From positions 1 to 64,000 of the forward strand of contig NZ_JADWYK010000008.1 in NCBI RefSeq assembly GCF_015773195.1: DNA of 64,000 nucleotides, given 5' to 3'. The notes under the pieces are model-generated. The model saw only the letters and a program-made list of their open reading frames with translations. It ran no database searches and was not told the DNA's origin. The DNA is from Hymenobacter guriensis. Lineage in GTDB: Bacteria; Bacteroidota; Bacteroidia; Cytophagales; Hymenobacteraceae. This document shows, in pieces, positions 8,400 to 16,570 of this stretch. Both the position numbers and the translations under genes were made by a program. Within the stretch, counting starts at the first letter, position 1; each line of letters begins with the position of its first letter.

Positions 8400-10334
8400 A
8401 TGCGTCGTTTCTTCGTTGTTGCCTTGTTCGCGCTGGCCTTGCTGGCCGGGCCGCCGCTATACGCACAGCAAAAGCTGTCGACTACCAATACCAAAGCACG
8501 CAACCTGTTTGAGAAGGCCCAAAGCCAGGCCAAAAACCGGGAGTTCGACAAGGCCATTGAAACGCTGCAGGTGCTGAACGCGAAGTTTCCTTCGCTGGGC
8601 GAGCCATATCTGGTGAAAGGCTCCTTGCTGAAAGCCACCGGCAACACCCGCGCGGCTTACGAGGCCTATGAGCAGGGACTGAAGCTGCTGCCTTTCGACC
8701 CGGCCCGGTTTCTGGATTATTTTACGCTGGGCGAACTGGCCATGAGCTTCGGGGAGTACCCAGTGGCGGGGGAAAGCTACAGCCGCTTCCTGAAATCGGC
8801 TCCGAAAGGCCACCGTAGCATTCCCAAGGCGCATCAGCAATTACTAAACTGTGAGTTTGCGGTGAAAGCCGTAGCCGCGCCTACCGGCCCGGCACCCCAG
8901 CGCGTGGCCGAGCCGCTCAATACGTTCCGCTACCAGTACTTTCCTTCCATCACCGCCGATAACCGCTTTCTGCTGTATACGGCCCGGCCTACGGCCCAGA
9001 GCGACGAAGACCTGTACCTAAGTCGTCAAAACAAGGATGGCACTCTGGGCACGCCGCAACCCATTTCGGCCGCTATTAACACGCAGTTGAATGAAGGCGC
9101 CGGCTCGATTTCCGGCGACGGCAAGACCCTGGTGTTTGCCTCCTGCGACCGGCCCGGCTCGGTGGGCAACTGCGACCTGTACATTTCGCGGCGCACCGGC
9201 AACAACTGGAGCAAGCCCCGCAACCTGGGCAAGCTGGTCAACTCCGTGGCCTGGGACTCCCAGCCTTCGTTGTCGGCCGATGGACGTACGCTGTACTTCA
9301 CCTCCGACCGGCGCGGCGGGCAGGGCCTGGAAGATATCTACGTGACGACGCTGCAGGAAGACGGAACCTGGAGCCCTGCTCGCAACCTGGGCACGCCCGT
9401 CAATACCGCGGGCAAGGATATGGCGCCCTTCATCCATGCCAGCGGCACCACGCTGTACTACGTCACGGATGGGCTGGTAGGTATGGGCGGGCTCGACGTG
9501 TATAAGTGTAATCTGACCGGAACTGCCTGGTCGCAGCCTGAAAACCTAGGCTACCCGCTCAACACCCACGAAAACGAAGCTTCGCTCTTTATTGCCTCCG
9601 ATAACAGCCGGGGGTACTGCTCACGTACCCGCCCCAACGAACCCGGCGTTATGGAACGGGACCGGCCGGTGGAGCTGTTTTCGTTCGACGTTCCCAAAGC
9701 TGTTCGTTCGCGCGAAACCAGTACCTACACCCAGGGCCGCGTGTTCGACGCCACTACCAAGAAGCCCCTCAAAGCCGATGTGCAGCTCTACGATCTGCAA
9801 ACCAACGAACTGGTCCAGTACGTGACGTCAGACCCCTTGGATGGCGACTATACCGTGGTGCTGAACGAAGGGCGGCAGTATGCTATGTATGCCTCGGCCG
9901 ATGGCTATCTGCTCAAAAGCATGAGCTTCGACTACACCGACAAACACGCCTTCGACCCGCTCACGCTGGACTTGTACCTGGACCCGTTGCGCGCCGGCCG
10001 CACGATGGTGCTCAACAACCTGTTTTTCGAAACCAACGAGTTCAAGCTCAAGCCTACCTCCCGCACGGAGCTTAACCGGCTGATTGCTTTTATGCGCCAG
10101 TACAAGGACGTGCAGGTGGAAATAGCCGGCCATACCGATGATATCGGGGCTGATAATGACAACGAAAAACTTTCCCTGAACCGGGCCCGCTCCGTCTATG
10201 ATTATCTGGCGGGGAACGGCATTTCTGCCAACCGGCTGCGATTCAGAGGCTACGGCGAAACCAAGCCGCTGGTACCAAATGATTCGGACAGCAACCGGCA
10301 GCAAAACCGTCGGATTGAGTTTCGGATTCTGTAG
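8400..10334 (+). CDS. OmpA-family envelope protein with TPR and PD40 repeats
   Basis: A 644-residue protein. A signal peptide (1-22) is followed by TPR-like helices (about 30-150) and a six-blade-like region of WD40/TolB-type PD40 repeats (about 175-430; recurring SADGRTLYFTSDR and DIY motifs). A CarboxypepD_reg-like beta-sandwich follows (about 440-530), then a C-terminal OmpA peptidoglycan-binding domain (about 535-644) with GHTDDIG and NRRIEF. The OmpA domain should tether it to peptidoglycan, with the propeller free in the periplasm. Comparable architectures accompany PorE-like components of the type IX secretion machinery, but this assignment is inference. It begins 16 bp after queE and is followed by a strong terminator. 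Confidence 0.88.
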   Translation: MRRFFVVALFALALLAGPPLYAQQKLSTTNTKARNLFEKAQSQAKNREFDKAIETLQVLNAKFPSLGEPYLVKGSLLKATGNTRAAYEAYEQGLKLLPFDPARFLDYFTLGELAMSFGEYPVAGESYSRFLKSAPKGHRSIPKAHQQLLNCEFAVKAVAAPTGPAPQRVAEPLNTFRYQYFPSITADNRFLLYTARPTAQSDEDLYLSRQNKDGTLGTPQPISAAINTQLNEGAGSISGDGKTLVFASCDRPGSVGNCDLYISRRTGNNWSKPRNLGKLVNSVAWDSQPSLSADGRTLYFTSDRRGGQGLEDIYVTTLQEDGTWSPARNLGTPVNTAGKDMAPFIHASGTTLYYVTDGLVGMGGLDVYKCNLTGTAWSQPENLGYPLNTHENEASLFIASDNSRGYCSRTRPNEPGVMERDRPVELFSFDVPKAVRSRETSTYTQGRVFDATTKKPLKADVQLYDLQTNELVQYVTSDPLDGDYTVVLNEGRQYAMYASADGYLLKSMSFDYTDKHAFDPLTLDLYLDPLRAGRTMVLNNLFFETNEFKLKPTSRTELNRLIAFMRQYKDVQVEIAGHTDDIGADNDNEKLSLNRARSVYDYLAGNGISANRLRFRGYGETKPLVPNDSDSNRQQNRRIEFRIL

Positions 10335-10360
10335 GCTACTTGCACTTTGAAAGGCTTGGC

Positions 10361-10393
10361 AGCCCTGTTCTTCACTGAACAGGGCTTTTTTTA
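10361..10393 (+). terminator. Terminator of the OmpA-family gene
   Basis: AGCCCTGTTC pairs with GAACAGGGCT around a 6-nt loop, followed by seven T residues. Confidence 0.9.
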
Positions 10394-10536
10394 TGCTCGG
10401 ATGGCGCTGAGTTTACTTATAGTTGGAGTTTTTCTTAAGCCAATTAATGGCCTGGTAATCTATATTATAGGTATTTGGCCTAAAAGCTTTAAATTAGAAT
10501 AGTAATAATTTTTCTTTTTTAAATCAAAACTTCCTG

Positions 10537-10544
10537 TATCTTTG
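10537..10544 (+). promoter_or_regulatory. -7 element (TATCTTTG) for the small secreted protein at 10645
   Basis: Exact TAnnTTTG match in an AT-rich stretch (10430-10540). It leaves a 5' leader of roughly 90 nt. The gap 10335-10644 otherwise holds only the terminator at 10361. Confidence 0.6.
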
Positions 10545-10644
10545 CTAGCAAGGGGCCAGGTTCTATTTTCCCTAGAAGCCAGGCGCCGTGTTTTCGCTTT
10601 TCCTTCTTCTTTTTCTCACTCTCTTACCTCACTTTCTTTTACGT

Positions 10645-11028
10645 ATGAAAAAGCTCTGCTTACTCATTGGAATGCTACTGGCACTGGGCACGGCCAGCCA
10701 GGCGGGTTCCGGCGTCACCACCATCACTACCGACCACGGCGCGGCCATTGCGGCCCGTGCAACCAAACTTTCGCGCTCTATGGCCAGCGCCATGCAGTTG
10801 GACGAAGGGCAGTATCTCAAAATCAAAAAGCTCAACACCCGGATGCTCATTGCCGTGGATGATCTGAAGTCGCGCTACGCTGCCGACCCTGAGATACTCG
10901 ACCAGCAGCTGGCGGATGCCCAACAGCAGTACGAGCAGGCCCTGGCCGATTTGCTGCGCCCCCGTCAGCTAGCCATGTACCACGAAGCCCAAACGAACAT
11001 GACGGCCCTGAGCATCATGGCAAATTAG
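10645..11028 (+). CDS. Small secreted Spy/CpxP-like protein, paralogue 1
   Basis: A 127-residue protein with a cleavable signal peptide (MKKLCLLIGMLLALGTASQA) and a helical mature part. The core reads S-x-x-M-x-L-x-E-G-Q-Y-x-K-I-x-x-L, then about 35 residues further on Q-Q-Y-E-Q-A-L-A-D-L-L-R-P-R-Q. The same pattern occurs in the products at 11242 and 25014. The LxxxQ-plus-xLxPxQ layout recalls the LTxxQ repeats of the periplasmic chaperone/sensor proteins Spy and CpxP. That likeness is by eye only; a stress-related periplasmic role is inference. ATG at 10645 is chosen because upstream in-frame codons precede the signal peptide. Confidence 0.75.
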   Translation: MKKLCLLIGMLLALGTASQAGSGVTTITTDHGAAIAARATKLSRSMASAMQLDEGQYLKIKKLNTRMLIAVDDLKSRYAADPEILDQQLADAQQQYEQALADLLRPRQLAMYHEAQTNMTALSIMAN

Positions 11029-11050
11029 AATGAGCCAATCGGCCATCCTC

Positions 11051-11087
11051 CAAAAGCACCTGCGCAAGTAGGTGCTTTTGCATTTTT
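11051..11087 (+). terminator. Terminator after paralogue 1
   Basis: CAAAAGCACCT pairs with AGGTGCTTTTG around an 8-nt loop, followed by CATTTTT. Confidence 0.85.
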
Positions 11088-11142
11088 ATAACATTTGCAA
11101 AATAAAGTTTAACTATTCGCTGTTAGAAAGGCTGGTTATTAT

Positions 11143-11150
11143 TATCTTTG
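11143..11150 (+). promoter_or_regulatory. -7 element (TATCTTTG) for the lipoprotein at 11242
   Basis: Exact TAnnTTTG match, identical in core to the one upstream of the paralogue at 10645. The two paralogues are thus separately transcribed, with a terminator between them. Confidence 0.6.
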
Positions 11151-11241
11151 GTCAAGATAAAGTAGGGGAATTTGAATAGTGCGGTTTACCCTCTTTTTCC
11201 GGGTTCAGTTTACCTGACTACACCTATAGCTCTTGCTGCCC

Positions 11242-11622
11242 ATGCGTACTTCTACTCCTGCCATTTGTGCCGTGCTGCTTTTTTGCAGCGGCAGCCTCCT
11301 GTCTGGCTGTATGAATACGGCCGGCGACACGCCCATCAGCCGGCAGGCTACTTCTATCAGCCGCTCTTTCGCGGATGAAGGCCAGCTAAATGAGGGGCAG
11401 TACAAGCGCGTACGTAGCCTGAGCATTCGGATGATGCGGGAAGTAGCGCGGGTACAGATGCATGCCAACTCACCGCAGGAAAATGAAACTCAACTCGCCC
11501 GGATTCAGGCCGGCTACGAAGCGCAGCTGGCATCCATCCTGATGCCCGACCAAATGGCCCGCGTACAGCCGTTGATGCCTCAGCTGGCGGTACTACACAG
11601 CCAGACCGTAGCCGCCCGCTAG
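11242..11622 (+). CDS. Small lipoprotein, Spy/CpxP-like, paralogue 2
   Basis: A 126-residue protein. The N-terminal signal ends in LLSGC, a clear lipobox, so unlike paralogue 1 it should be membrane anchored. The mature part carries the same signature as its neighbour: ISRSFADEGQLNEGQY, then YEAQLASILMPDQ. TTG at 11233 is in frame, but ATG at 11242 starts the signal peptide. It sits 213 bp after paralogue 1 behind its own promoter element, an arrangement that suggests tandem duplication followed by divergence. Function unknown. Confidence 0.75.
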   Translation: MRTSTPAICAVLLFCSGSLLSGCMNTAGDTPISRQATSISRSFADEGQLNEGQYKRVRSLSIRMMREVARVQMHANSPQENETQLARIQAGYEAQLASILMPDQMARVQPLMPQLAVLHSQTVAAR

Positions 11623-11645
11623 CGCCCATCCATACGTTTTAAGCC

Positions 11646-11680
11646 AAAAAAGGCCGCCCGGTACCGGGCGGCCTTTTTTG
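11646..11680. terminator. Bidirectional terminator between paralogue 2 and gltA
   Basis: A 15-bp stem, AAAAAAGGCCGCCCG with its complement, around GTAC. It lies between two convergent genes. Confidence 0.9.
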
Positions 11681-11694
11681 GCTGGCAGCAACGC

Positions 11695-12981
11695 TTAGCG
11701 CTGCTCAATGGGCGTATAGTCGCGGTCCAGCTCGCCGGTGTATACCTGGCGCGGGCGACCAATAGGCTCCTTGTTTTCGCGCATTTCCTTCCACTGGGCA
11801 ATCCAGCCGGGCAGGCGGCCCAGGGCAAACATTACCGTAAACATTTCGGTGGGAATGCCGATGGCTTTGTAGATGATGCCGGAGTAGAAGTCAACGTTCG
11901 GATACAGCTTACGCTCAACGAAGTAAGGGTCGGTGAGGGCTGCCTGCTCCAGCTCCTGCGCAATCTTCAGCAGCGGGTCGCTGATGCCCAAGGCAGTCAG
12001 AACTTCGTCGGCAGCCTTCTTGATGATTTTGGCGCGCGGGTCGAAGTTTTTGTAGACGCGGTGCCCGAAGCCCATCAAACGGAACGGGTCGTTCTTGTCT
12101 TTGGCTTTTGCAATGAACTTGCTCGTGTCGCCACCGTCGCGCTGGATAGCTTCCAGCATTTCCACCACTTCCTGGTTGGCACCGCCGTGCAGCGGGCCCC
12201 ACAGGGCGTTGATGCCGGCCGAAACCGAGCCGTAGAGCGAGGCGTTGGCCGAGCCCACCAGGCGCACCGTGGAGGTGGAGCAGTTTTGCTCGTGGTCGGC
12301 GTGCAGGATCAGCAGCTTGTTGATGGCGCGCACCACTACCGGATTGATTTCATACTTCTCCGTGGGGAAGCTGAACATCATATACAGGAAGTTGGCAGCA
12401 TAGTCGAGGTCGTTCCGCGGGTAGTTCAGCGGGTGCCCCATGTTGTTTTTGTAGGTCCAGGCGGCAATAGTAGGCAGCTTGGCCATCAGACGAATCACGT
12501 TCAGGTCGATGTTCTCCTTGCTCAGATCCGGCGATACGCTCTCAGGGTAGAATGCGGTAAGCGCGCAGATCAGGCTGCTCAGGATAGCCATGGGGTGGGC
12601 CGCCGAGGGAAAACCGTCGAAAATCTTGCGCACGTCTTCGTGCACCAGCGTGTGCTTGGTTATCTGGTTGCTGAACTCGTCGAGCTCCGCCTGCGTAGGC
12701 AGCGTGCCGTAGATCAGCAGATAGGCCACTTCCAGAAAGCTGGACTGCTCAGCCAGCTGCTCAATAGGGTAGCCCCGGTAGCGCAGAATGCCCTCTTCAC
12801 CGTCGAGGAAGGTGATGGCGCTTTTGGTGGCGCCGGTGTTTTTGTAGCCCGAGTCGATGGTTATATAACCAGTCTGGTCGCGCAGCTTGGCAATATCAAT
12901 TGCCTTTTCGTGCTCGGTGCCTTCGATGACGGGGAAGGAGTACGATTTCCCATCAAGGATAATCTCAGCAGACTCTGCCAT
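11695..12981 (-). CDS. gltA: Citrate synthase
   Basis: A 428-residue citrate synthase. It condenses oxaloacetate and acetyl-CoA as the entry step of the TCA cycle. Length and N-terminal beta-domain match the hexameric E. coli-like (type II) group. Catalytic motifs are LILHADHEQN with His227/His230, WGPLHGGAN with His265, GFGHRVYKNFDPRA, and PNVDFYSG with the catalytic Asp. A possible -7 element lies just upstream on the minus strand. No other TCA gene is adjacent. Confidence 0.97.
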   Translation of the reverse strand: MAESAEIILDGKSYSFPVIEGTEHEKAIDIAKLRDQTGYITIDSGYKNTGATKSAITFLDGEEGILRYRGYPIEQLAEQSSFLEVAYLLIYGTLPTQAELDEFSNQITKHTLVHEDVRKIFDGFPSAAHPMAILSSLICALTAFYPESVSPDLSKENIDLNVIRLMAKLPTIAAWTYKNNMGHPLNYPRNDLDYAANFLYMMFSFPTEKYEINPVVVRAINKLLILHADHEQNCSTSTVRLVGSANASLYGSVSAGINALWGPLHGGANQEVVEMLEAIQRDGGDTSKFIAKAKDKNDPFRLMGFGHRVYKNFDPRAKIIKKAADEVLTALGISDPLLKIAQELEQAALTDPYFVERKLYPNVDFYSGIIYKAIGIPTEMFTVMFALGRLPGWIAQWKEMRENKEPIGRPRQVYTGELDRDYTPIEQR

Positions 12982-13007
12982 AAGCGTGTATTAGGGTGGA
13001 TGCGGGG

Positions 13008-13015
13008 CGAAAGTA
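13008..13015 (-). promoter_or_regulatory. Possible -7 element for gltA
   Basis: On the minus strand the sequence reads TACTTTCG, one base from TAnnTTTG, 27 bp before the gltA ATG. Confidence 0.45.
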
Positions 13016-13184
13016 AAGAATTACCAGCAGGCCGGAAAGCCCGGCCCGAAAGCCGGACATTATACTACCGCCAACCGGGGGTAGAAGTTCGGCTTGAAGC
13101 GCAAAATTATTCGCTATGCCGACAATTAAGCGAAACCCCCGAAAGTTGTTGCTAAAAACCTATAGCTCACGCTGGCGGACCCGG

Positions 13185-14564
13185 CTATTTCCCGATACAG
13201 AACTGGGTGAAAATGCTGGTCAGCAGGTCGTCGGTGGATATTTCGCCGGTGATTTCACCCAGGGAGGCCAGGGCCCGGCGCAGGTCGGCGGCCAGCAGTT
13301 CCGTGCCGTGGTGGACGCTCAGGCCCAGCAGTACGGCATCCAGGGCTTCGAGGGCAGCTTCCAGACTGCGGGCGTGGCGCACATTCGTTACGATGGTGGC
13401 CGAGCCGGTGCGGTCGAGTCCTGAGCCGCGTACCTGTTGCAGGAGCGCCTGCTGCAGCTCGGGCAGCCCCTGGCCGGTGGCAGCCGAAATCAGCAGGGTG
13501 TCGGGTTGGGCAAAAGCGGCTGCTTCCGCCGTATCTATCTGGTCGAGCTTGTTGCCTACGGCCAGCGTGGGAATGCGGCCCTCGGGGTTCAGCTCGGCCA
13601 GCTCGGTGGCTACTTCGGCGGGCGTGGTGGCCGTCAGGTCGAACAGATACAGGAGCAGCGCCGCCTGCCGCACCCGCTGCCGGGTACGCTCTACGCCAAT
13701 AGACTCTACCACGTCGGTGGTTTCGCGCAGGCCGGCCGTGTCCACAAACCGGAACCGGATGCCTTCGATGCTTACTTCATCCTCGATAAAGTCGCGGGTG
13801 GTGCCGGGCACCGCCGATACGATGGCGCGTTCCTCGTTCAGCAAAGCATTCAGCAGGGTTGATTTGCCCGCATTGGGCTTGCCGGCAATGACGGTTGTTA
13901 CGCCGTTTTTGATGACGTTGCCCAGCTCAAAGGAGCGCAGCAGCTGCCGGATAACGGTTTGCAGCTCCTGCAGCAGACTGGTGAGGCCGGTGCGGTCAGC
14001 AAACTCTACATCTTCTTCCCCAAAATCCAACTCAAGCTCCAGCAACGACGCAAACTGCACCAGCCGGGCGCGCAGGTCCTTCAGTTCCCGGGAAAAGCCG
14101 CCGCGCATCTGCTGCATGGCCACCTGGTGCGAGAGGGCCGAATCGGCGGCAATGAGGTCGGCCACGGCTTCGGCCTGGGCAAGGTCGAAGGCCCCGTGCA
14201 GGAAGGCTCGCTTGGTGAATTCGCCGGCCTCGGCCAGGCGGGCTCCGCGGCGCACCAGCGCGGCCAGCACTTGCTGCACAATGTAGTCGGAGCCGTGGCA
14301 GCTGATTTCCACCACATCCTCCCGAGTATAGGAGTGCGGCCCCCGAAACAGGGAAACCACCACCTCATCCAGAATGCGGCCCTCGTCGCGCAGGGTGCCA
14401 TAGTGCAGCGTGTGACCCGGCTGCTCGTGCAGGCGCTTGCCTGCAAATAGCTCATCCGTGAGCTGAATGGCCTGCGGACCCGAGAGGCGCAGCACCGCAA
14501 TAGCGCCCGCGCCGGGCGGCGTGGACAAAGCCACGATGGTGTCGGAAAGAGCGGGAGGCAGCAA
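13185..14564 (-). CDS. mnmE: tRNA modification GTPase MnmE (TrmE)
   Basis: A 459-residue protein. With MnmG it installs the aminomethyl-type group at U34 of certain tRNAs. The N-terminal tetrahydrofolate-binding domain (about 1-118) is followed by a helical domain and an inserted G domain with GKPNAGKST at 228-236, DTAGLRET, and NKLD. The C-terminus ends FCIGK, carrying the conserved MnmE cysteine. The only acceptable start in this frame is TTG at 14564, which gives LPPALSDTIVALSTPPG, the normal N-terminus. mnmG is not in the window. Confidence 0.95.
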   Translation of the reverse strand: MLPPALSDTIVALSTPPGAGAIAVLRLSGPQAIQLTDELFAGKRLHEQPGHTLHYGTLRDEGRILDEVVVSLFRGPHSYTREDVVEISCHGSDYIVQQVLAALVRRGARLAEAGEFTKRAFLHGAFDLAQAEAVADLIAADSALSHQVAMQQMRGGFSRELKDLRARLVQFASLLELELDFGEEDVEFADRTGLTSLLQELQTVIRQLLRSFELGNVIKNGVTTVIAGKPNAGKSTLLNALLNEERAIVSAVPGTTRDFIEDEVSIEGIRFRFVDTAGLRETTDVVESIGVERTRQRVRQAALLLYLFDLTATTPAEVATELAELNPEGRIPTLAVGNKLDQIDTAEAAAFAQPDTLLISAATGQGLPELQQALLQQVRGSGLDRTGSATIVTNVRHARSLEAALEALDAVLLGLSVHHGTELLAADLRRALASLGEITGEISTDDLLTSIFTQFCIGK

Positions 14565-14679
14565 CGGGGAAGTGGTGAAGTGGTGAGCTGGTGAAATGGT
14601 GGGTTTGATGTTCTTCCTGCGCCGCTTGCCCTAATTGCGCTAGTAGAACGTCAAACGCACTATTCCACCTGCTCAATGT

Positions 14680-15339
14680 TTAAAGCGAGACGAAAAGGTT
14701 ACGGGAAACTTCGGCAGAAATATGCTGGCGACGAGAGTGGTCGATTTTGACTTCCAGTGAATTATCGAACTCCGTCTTATTCAGCACTTCAAGCCGGGAG
14801 CCCAGTCGTAAGCCTACCTTGTCGAGGTACTGCAGGAAGGGCACAGCCGTGTTGCGCACAGCCACCACGGTGCCGGCTTCGCCCAGGGCCAGGTCGGCCA
14901 CGAGGCGGTGGCGGGTGCGGTGTACGGAACCATCGGCGGCGGGGATAGGGTCACCGTGGGGGTCGGTCTGCGGAAACCCCAGAAACTCGTCGAGGCGCTG
15001 CACCAGAAGCGGCGACTGAATGTGCTCCAGCTCCTCGGCTACCTCATGCACCTCGTCCCAGGTGAAGCCCAGCTGCTGCACCAGAAACACTTCCCACAGC
15101 CTATGCTTGCGGATAGTGAGCAGGGCCACCCGCCGGCCTTCCGGCGTGAGCGACACGCCTCGGTAGCGCTGGTAGTTAAGCAAGCCTTTTTCGCTTAGCC
15201 GACGCAGCATATCCGTTACCGAGGCGGGCCGCGTCTTCAGAACCTCCGAGATGCTGTTGGTCGTCACGTCGGCGCCCGGCGTGGCTTCCGCCAGCTTATA
15301 AATGGCTTTCAGGTAGTTTTCCTCGGTGTAGCTGGGCAT
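14680..15339 (-). CDS. DtxR/MntR-family metal-dependent repressor
   Basis: A 219-residue regulator. Residues 1-65 form the winged helix (YTEENYLKAIYKL, then the recognition region RPASVTDMLRRLSEKGL). About 66-140 is the dimerisation and metal-binding domain (LRKHRLWEVFL-type, with HEVAEELEHIQSP). The C-terminal 75 residues look like an SH3/FeoA-type domain. Members bind Fe(II) or Mn(II) and repress uptake genes; which metal applies here cannot be read from the sequence. No metal transporter is adjacent, so its targets probably lie elsewhere. Confidence 0.9.
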   Translation of the reverse strand: MPSYTEENYLKAIYKLAEATPGADVTTNSISEVLKTRPASVTDMLRRLSEKGLLNYQRYRGVSLTPEGRRVALLTIRKHRLWEVFLVQQLGFTWDEVHEVAEELEHIQSPLLVQRLDEFLGFPQTDPHGDPIPAADGSVHRTRHRLVADLALGEAGTVVAVRNTAVPFLQYLDKVGLRLGSRLEVLNKTEFDNSLEVKIDHSRRQHISAEVSRNLFVSL

Positions 15340-15353
15340 GTATGGGAATTAAT

Positions 15354-15448
15354 AATTAAGAATTAGTAAGTAAGAATTGCAGGTGACGGTGTGCTTCTAC
15401 CTGCAAAATGAGCCTCGAAGGCACATTCTTACTTACTAATTCTTAATT
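15354..15448. repeat. Perfect 24-bp inverted repeat with nested inner stem
   Basis: 15354-15377 is the exact reverse complement of 15425-15448, both very AT-rich (TAAGAATTAGTAAG-type). Between the arms, TGCAGGT at 15378-15384 pairs with ACCTGCA at 15399-15405. It fills the 122-bp gap between two minus-strand genes. It could be a small non-autonomous mobile element or a processing or terminator structure. Confidence 0.8.
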
Positions 15449-15461
15449 CTTAATTAAAAAT

Positions 15462-16472
15462 CTACCACTTCACCAGCGCCGAGGCCCAGGTGAAGCCCGA
15501 GCCGAAGGCAGCCAGGCACACCAGGTCGCCGCGCTTGATGCGGCCTTCCTGCACGGCTTCGCTCAAGGCAATGGGTACGGAGGCGGCCGTGGTGTTGCCG
15601 TAGCGCTGGATGTTGCTGAACACCTTGTCTTCGCTCAAGCCCAGCTTCTGACCTACATACTGGGTGATGCGTAGGTTGGCCTGATGCGGAATCAGCATGT
15701 CGATGTCCTGGGCCTGGTAGCCGTTCTGGTCGAGGGCTTCCTTGATAACCTCAGGAAAGCGCGTAACGGCGTGCTTGAACACCTGCTGGCCGTTCATATA
15801 CGGGTACATGTCCTCGGGCTTGTCGAGCACCACCTGCACGCGGTTGTCGCGGTTGGAGCCCGGCTCCCGGGTAATCAGCTCCTCGGCAAACTCGCCCTGG
15901 GAGTGCAGGTGCGTGCTCAGGATACCGCGGTTTTCGTCGGTGCTGCGGCGCAGGAGCACGGCCCCGGCGCCATCCCCGAAAATCACCGATACGGCCCGGC
16001 CACGGGTGCTTTTATCGAGGCCCGATGAGTGGATTTCGGAGCCTACCACCAACGCCGTTTCGTACATGCCGGTTTTAATGAACTGGTCGGCCATGCTCAG
16101 CGCATAGATAAAGCCCGAACACTGGTTGCGCACGTCGAATGCCGGAATAGGGGCCTTTATGCCCAGCTCGCGCTGCAGCAGAACCCCGGAGCCAGGGAAC
16201 AGGTAATCGGGCGAGAGCGTGGCGAAAACAATAAGCTGCACGTCATCAGGCTGCAGGCCGGCCATTTCCAGGGCCTTGCGGGCCGCATTGGCGCCCATGT
16301 TGGCGGTGGTGTCCTTGCCTTCTTCAAACCAGCGCCGCTCCCGGATGCCGGTGCGTTCCTGAATCCACGCGTCGGTGGTTTCCATGAGCTGTTCGAGGTC
16401 GGCGTTGGGCACCACGCGGTCGGGCACATAATGGCCGACGCCGGCAATTTCGGTGCGGTGAAGAGTAGACAT
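15462..16472 (-). CDS. fabH: 3-oxoacyl-ACP synthase III (FabH)
   Basis: A 336-residue ketoacyl-ACP synthase III, which condenses acyl-CoA primers with malonyl-ACP to start fatty-acid synthesis. The catalytic triad is visible: Cys in NQCSGF, His in IPHQAN and Asn in YGNTTAAS. The C-terminal GSGFTWAS is typical. ATG at 16472 gives the standard N-terminus; the upstream extension is not conserved-looking. The usual fab/acp neighbours are absent, so this may be one of several FabH copies, perhaps for branched primers. Confidence 0.93.
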   Translation of the reverse strand: MSTLHRTEIAGVGHYVPDRVVPNADLEQLMETTDAWIQERTGIRERRWFEEGKDTTANMGANAARKALEMAGLQPDDVQLIVFATLSPDYLFPGSGVLLQRELGIKAPIPAFDVRNQCSGFIYALSMADQFIKTGMYETALVVGSEIHSSGLDKSTRGRAVSVIFGDGAGAVLLRRSTDENRGILSTHLHSQGEFAEELITREPGSNRDNRVQVVLDKPEDMYPYMNGQQVFKHAVTRFPEVIKEALDQNGYQAQDIDMLIPHQANLRITQYVGQKLGLSEDKVFSNIQRYGNTTAASVPIALSEAVQEGRIKRGDLVCLAAFGSGFTWASALVKW

Positions 16473-16570
16473 AAAAGGAGAGGGGGGATTTAGCGGGAAA
16501 AAGAGCGCGAAAGGGCGGAAGTTAGAAAACTTTCCGCCTTGGCGCATAAACGGGCCACGAAGGTCGGCAG

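Noticed and set aside
12061..13155. 364-codon frame opposite gltA
   Set aside because: Antisense shadow of citrate synthase; all conserved motifs belong to the minus strand.
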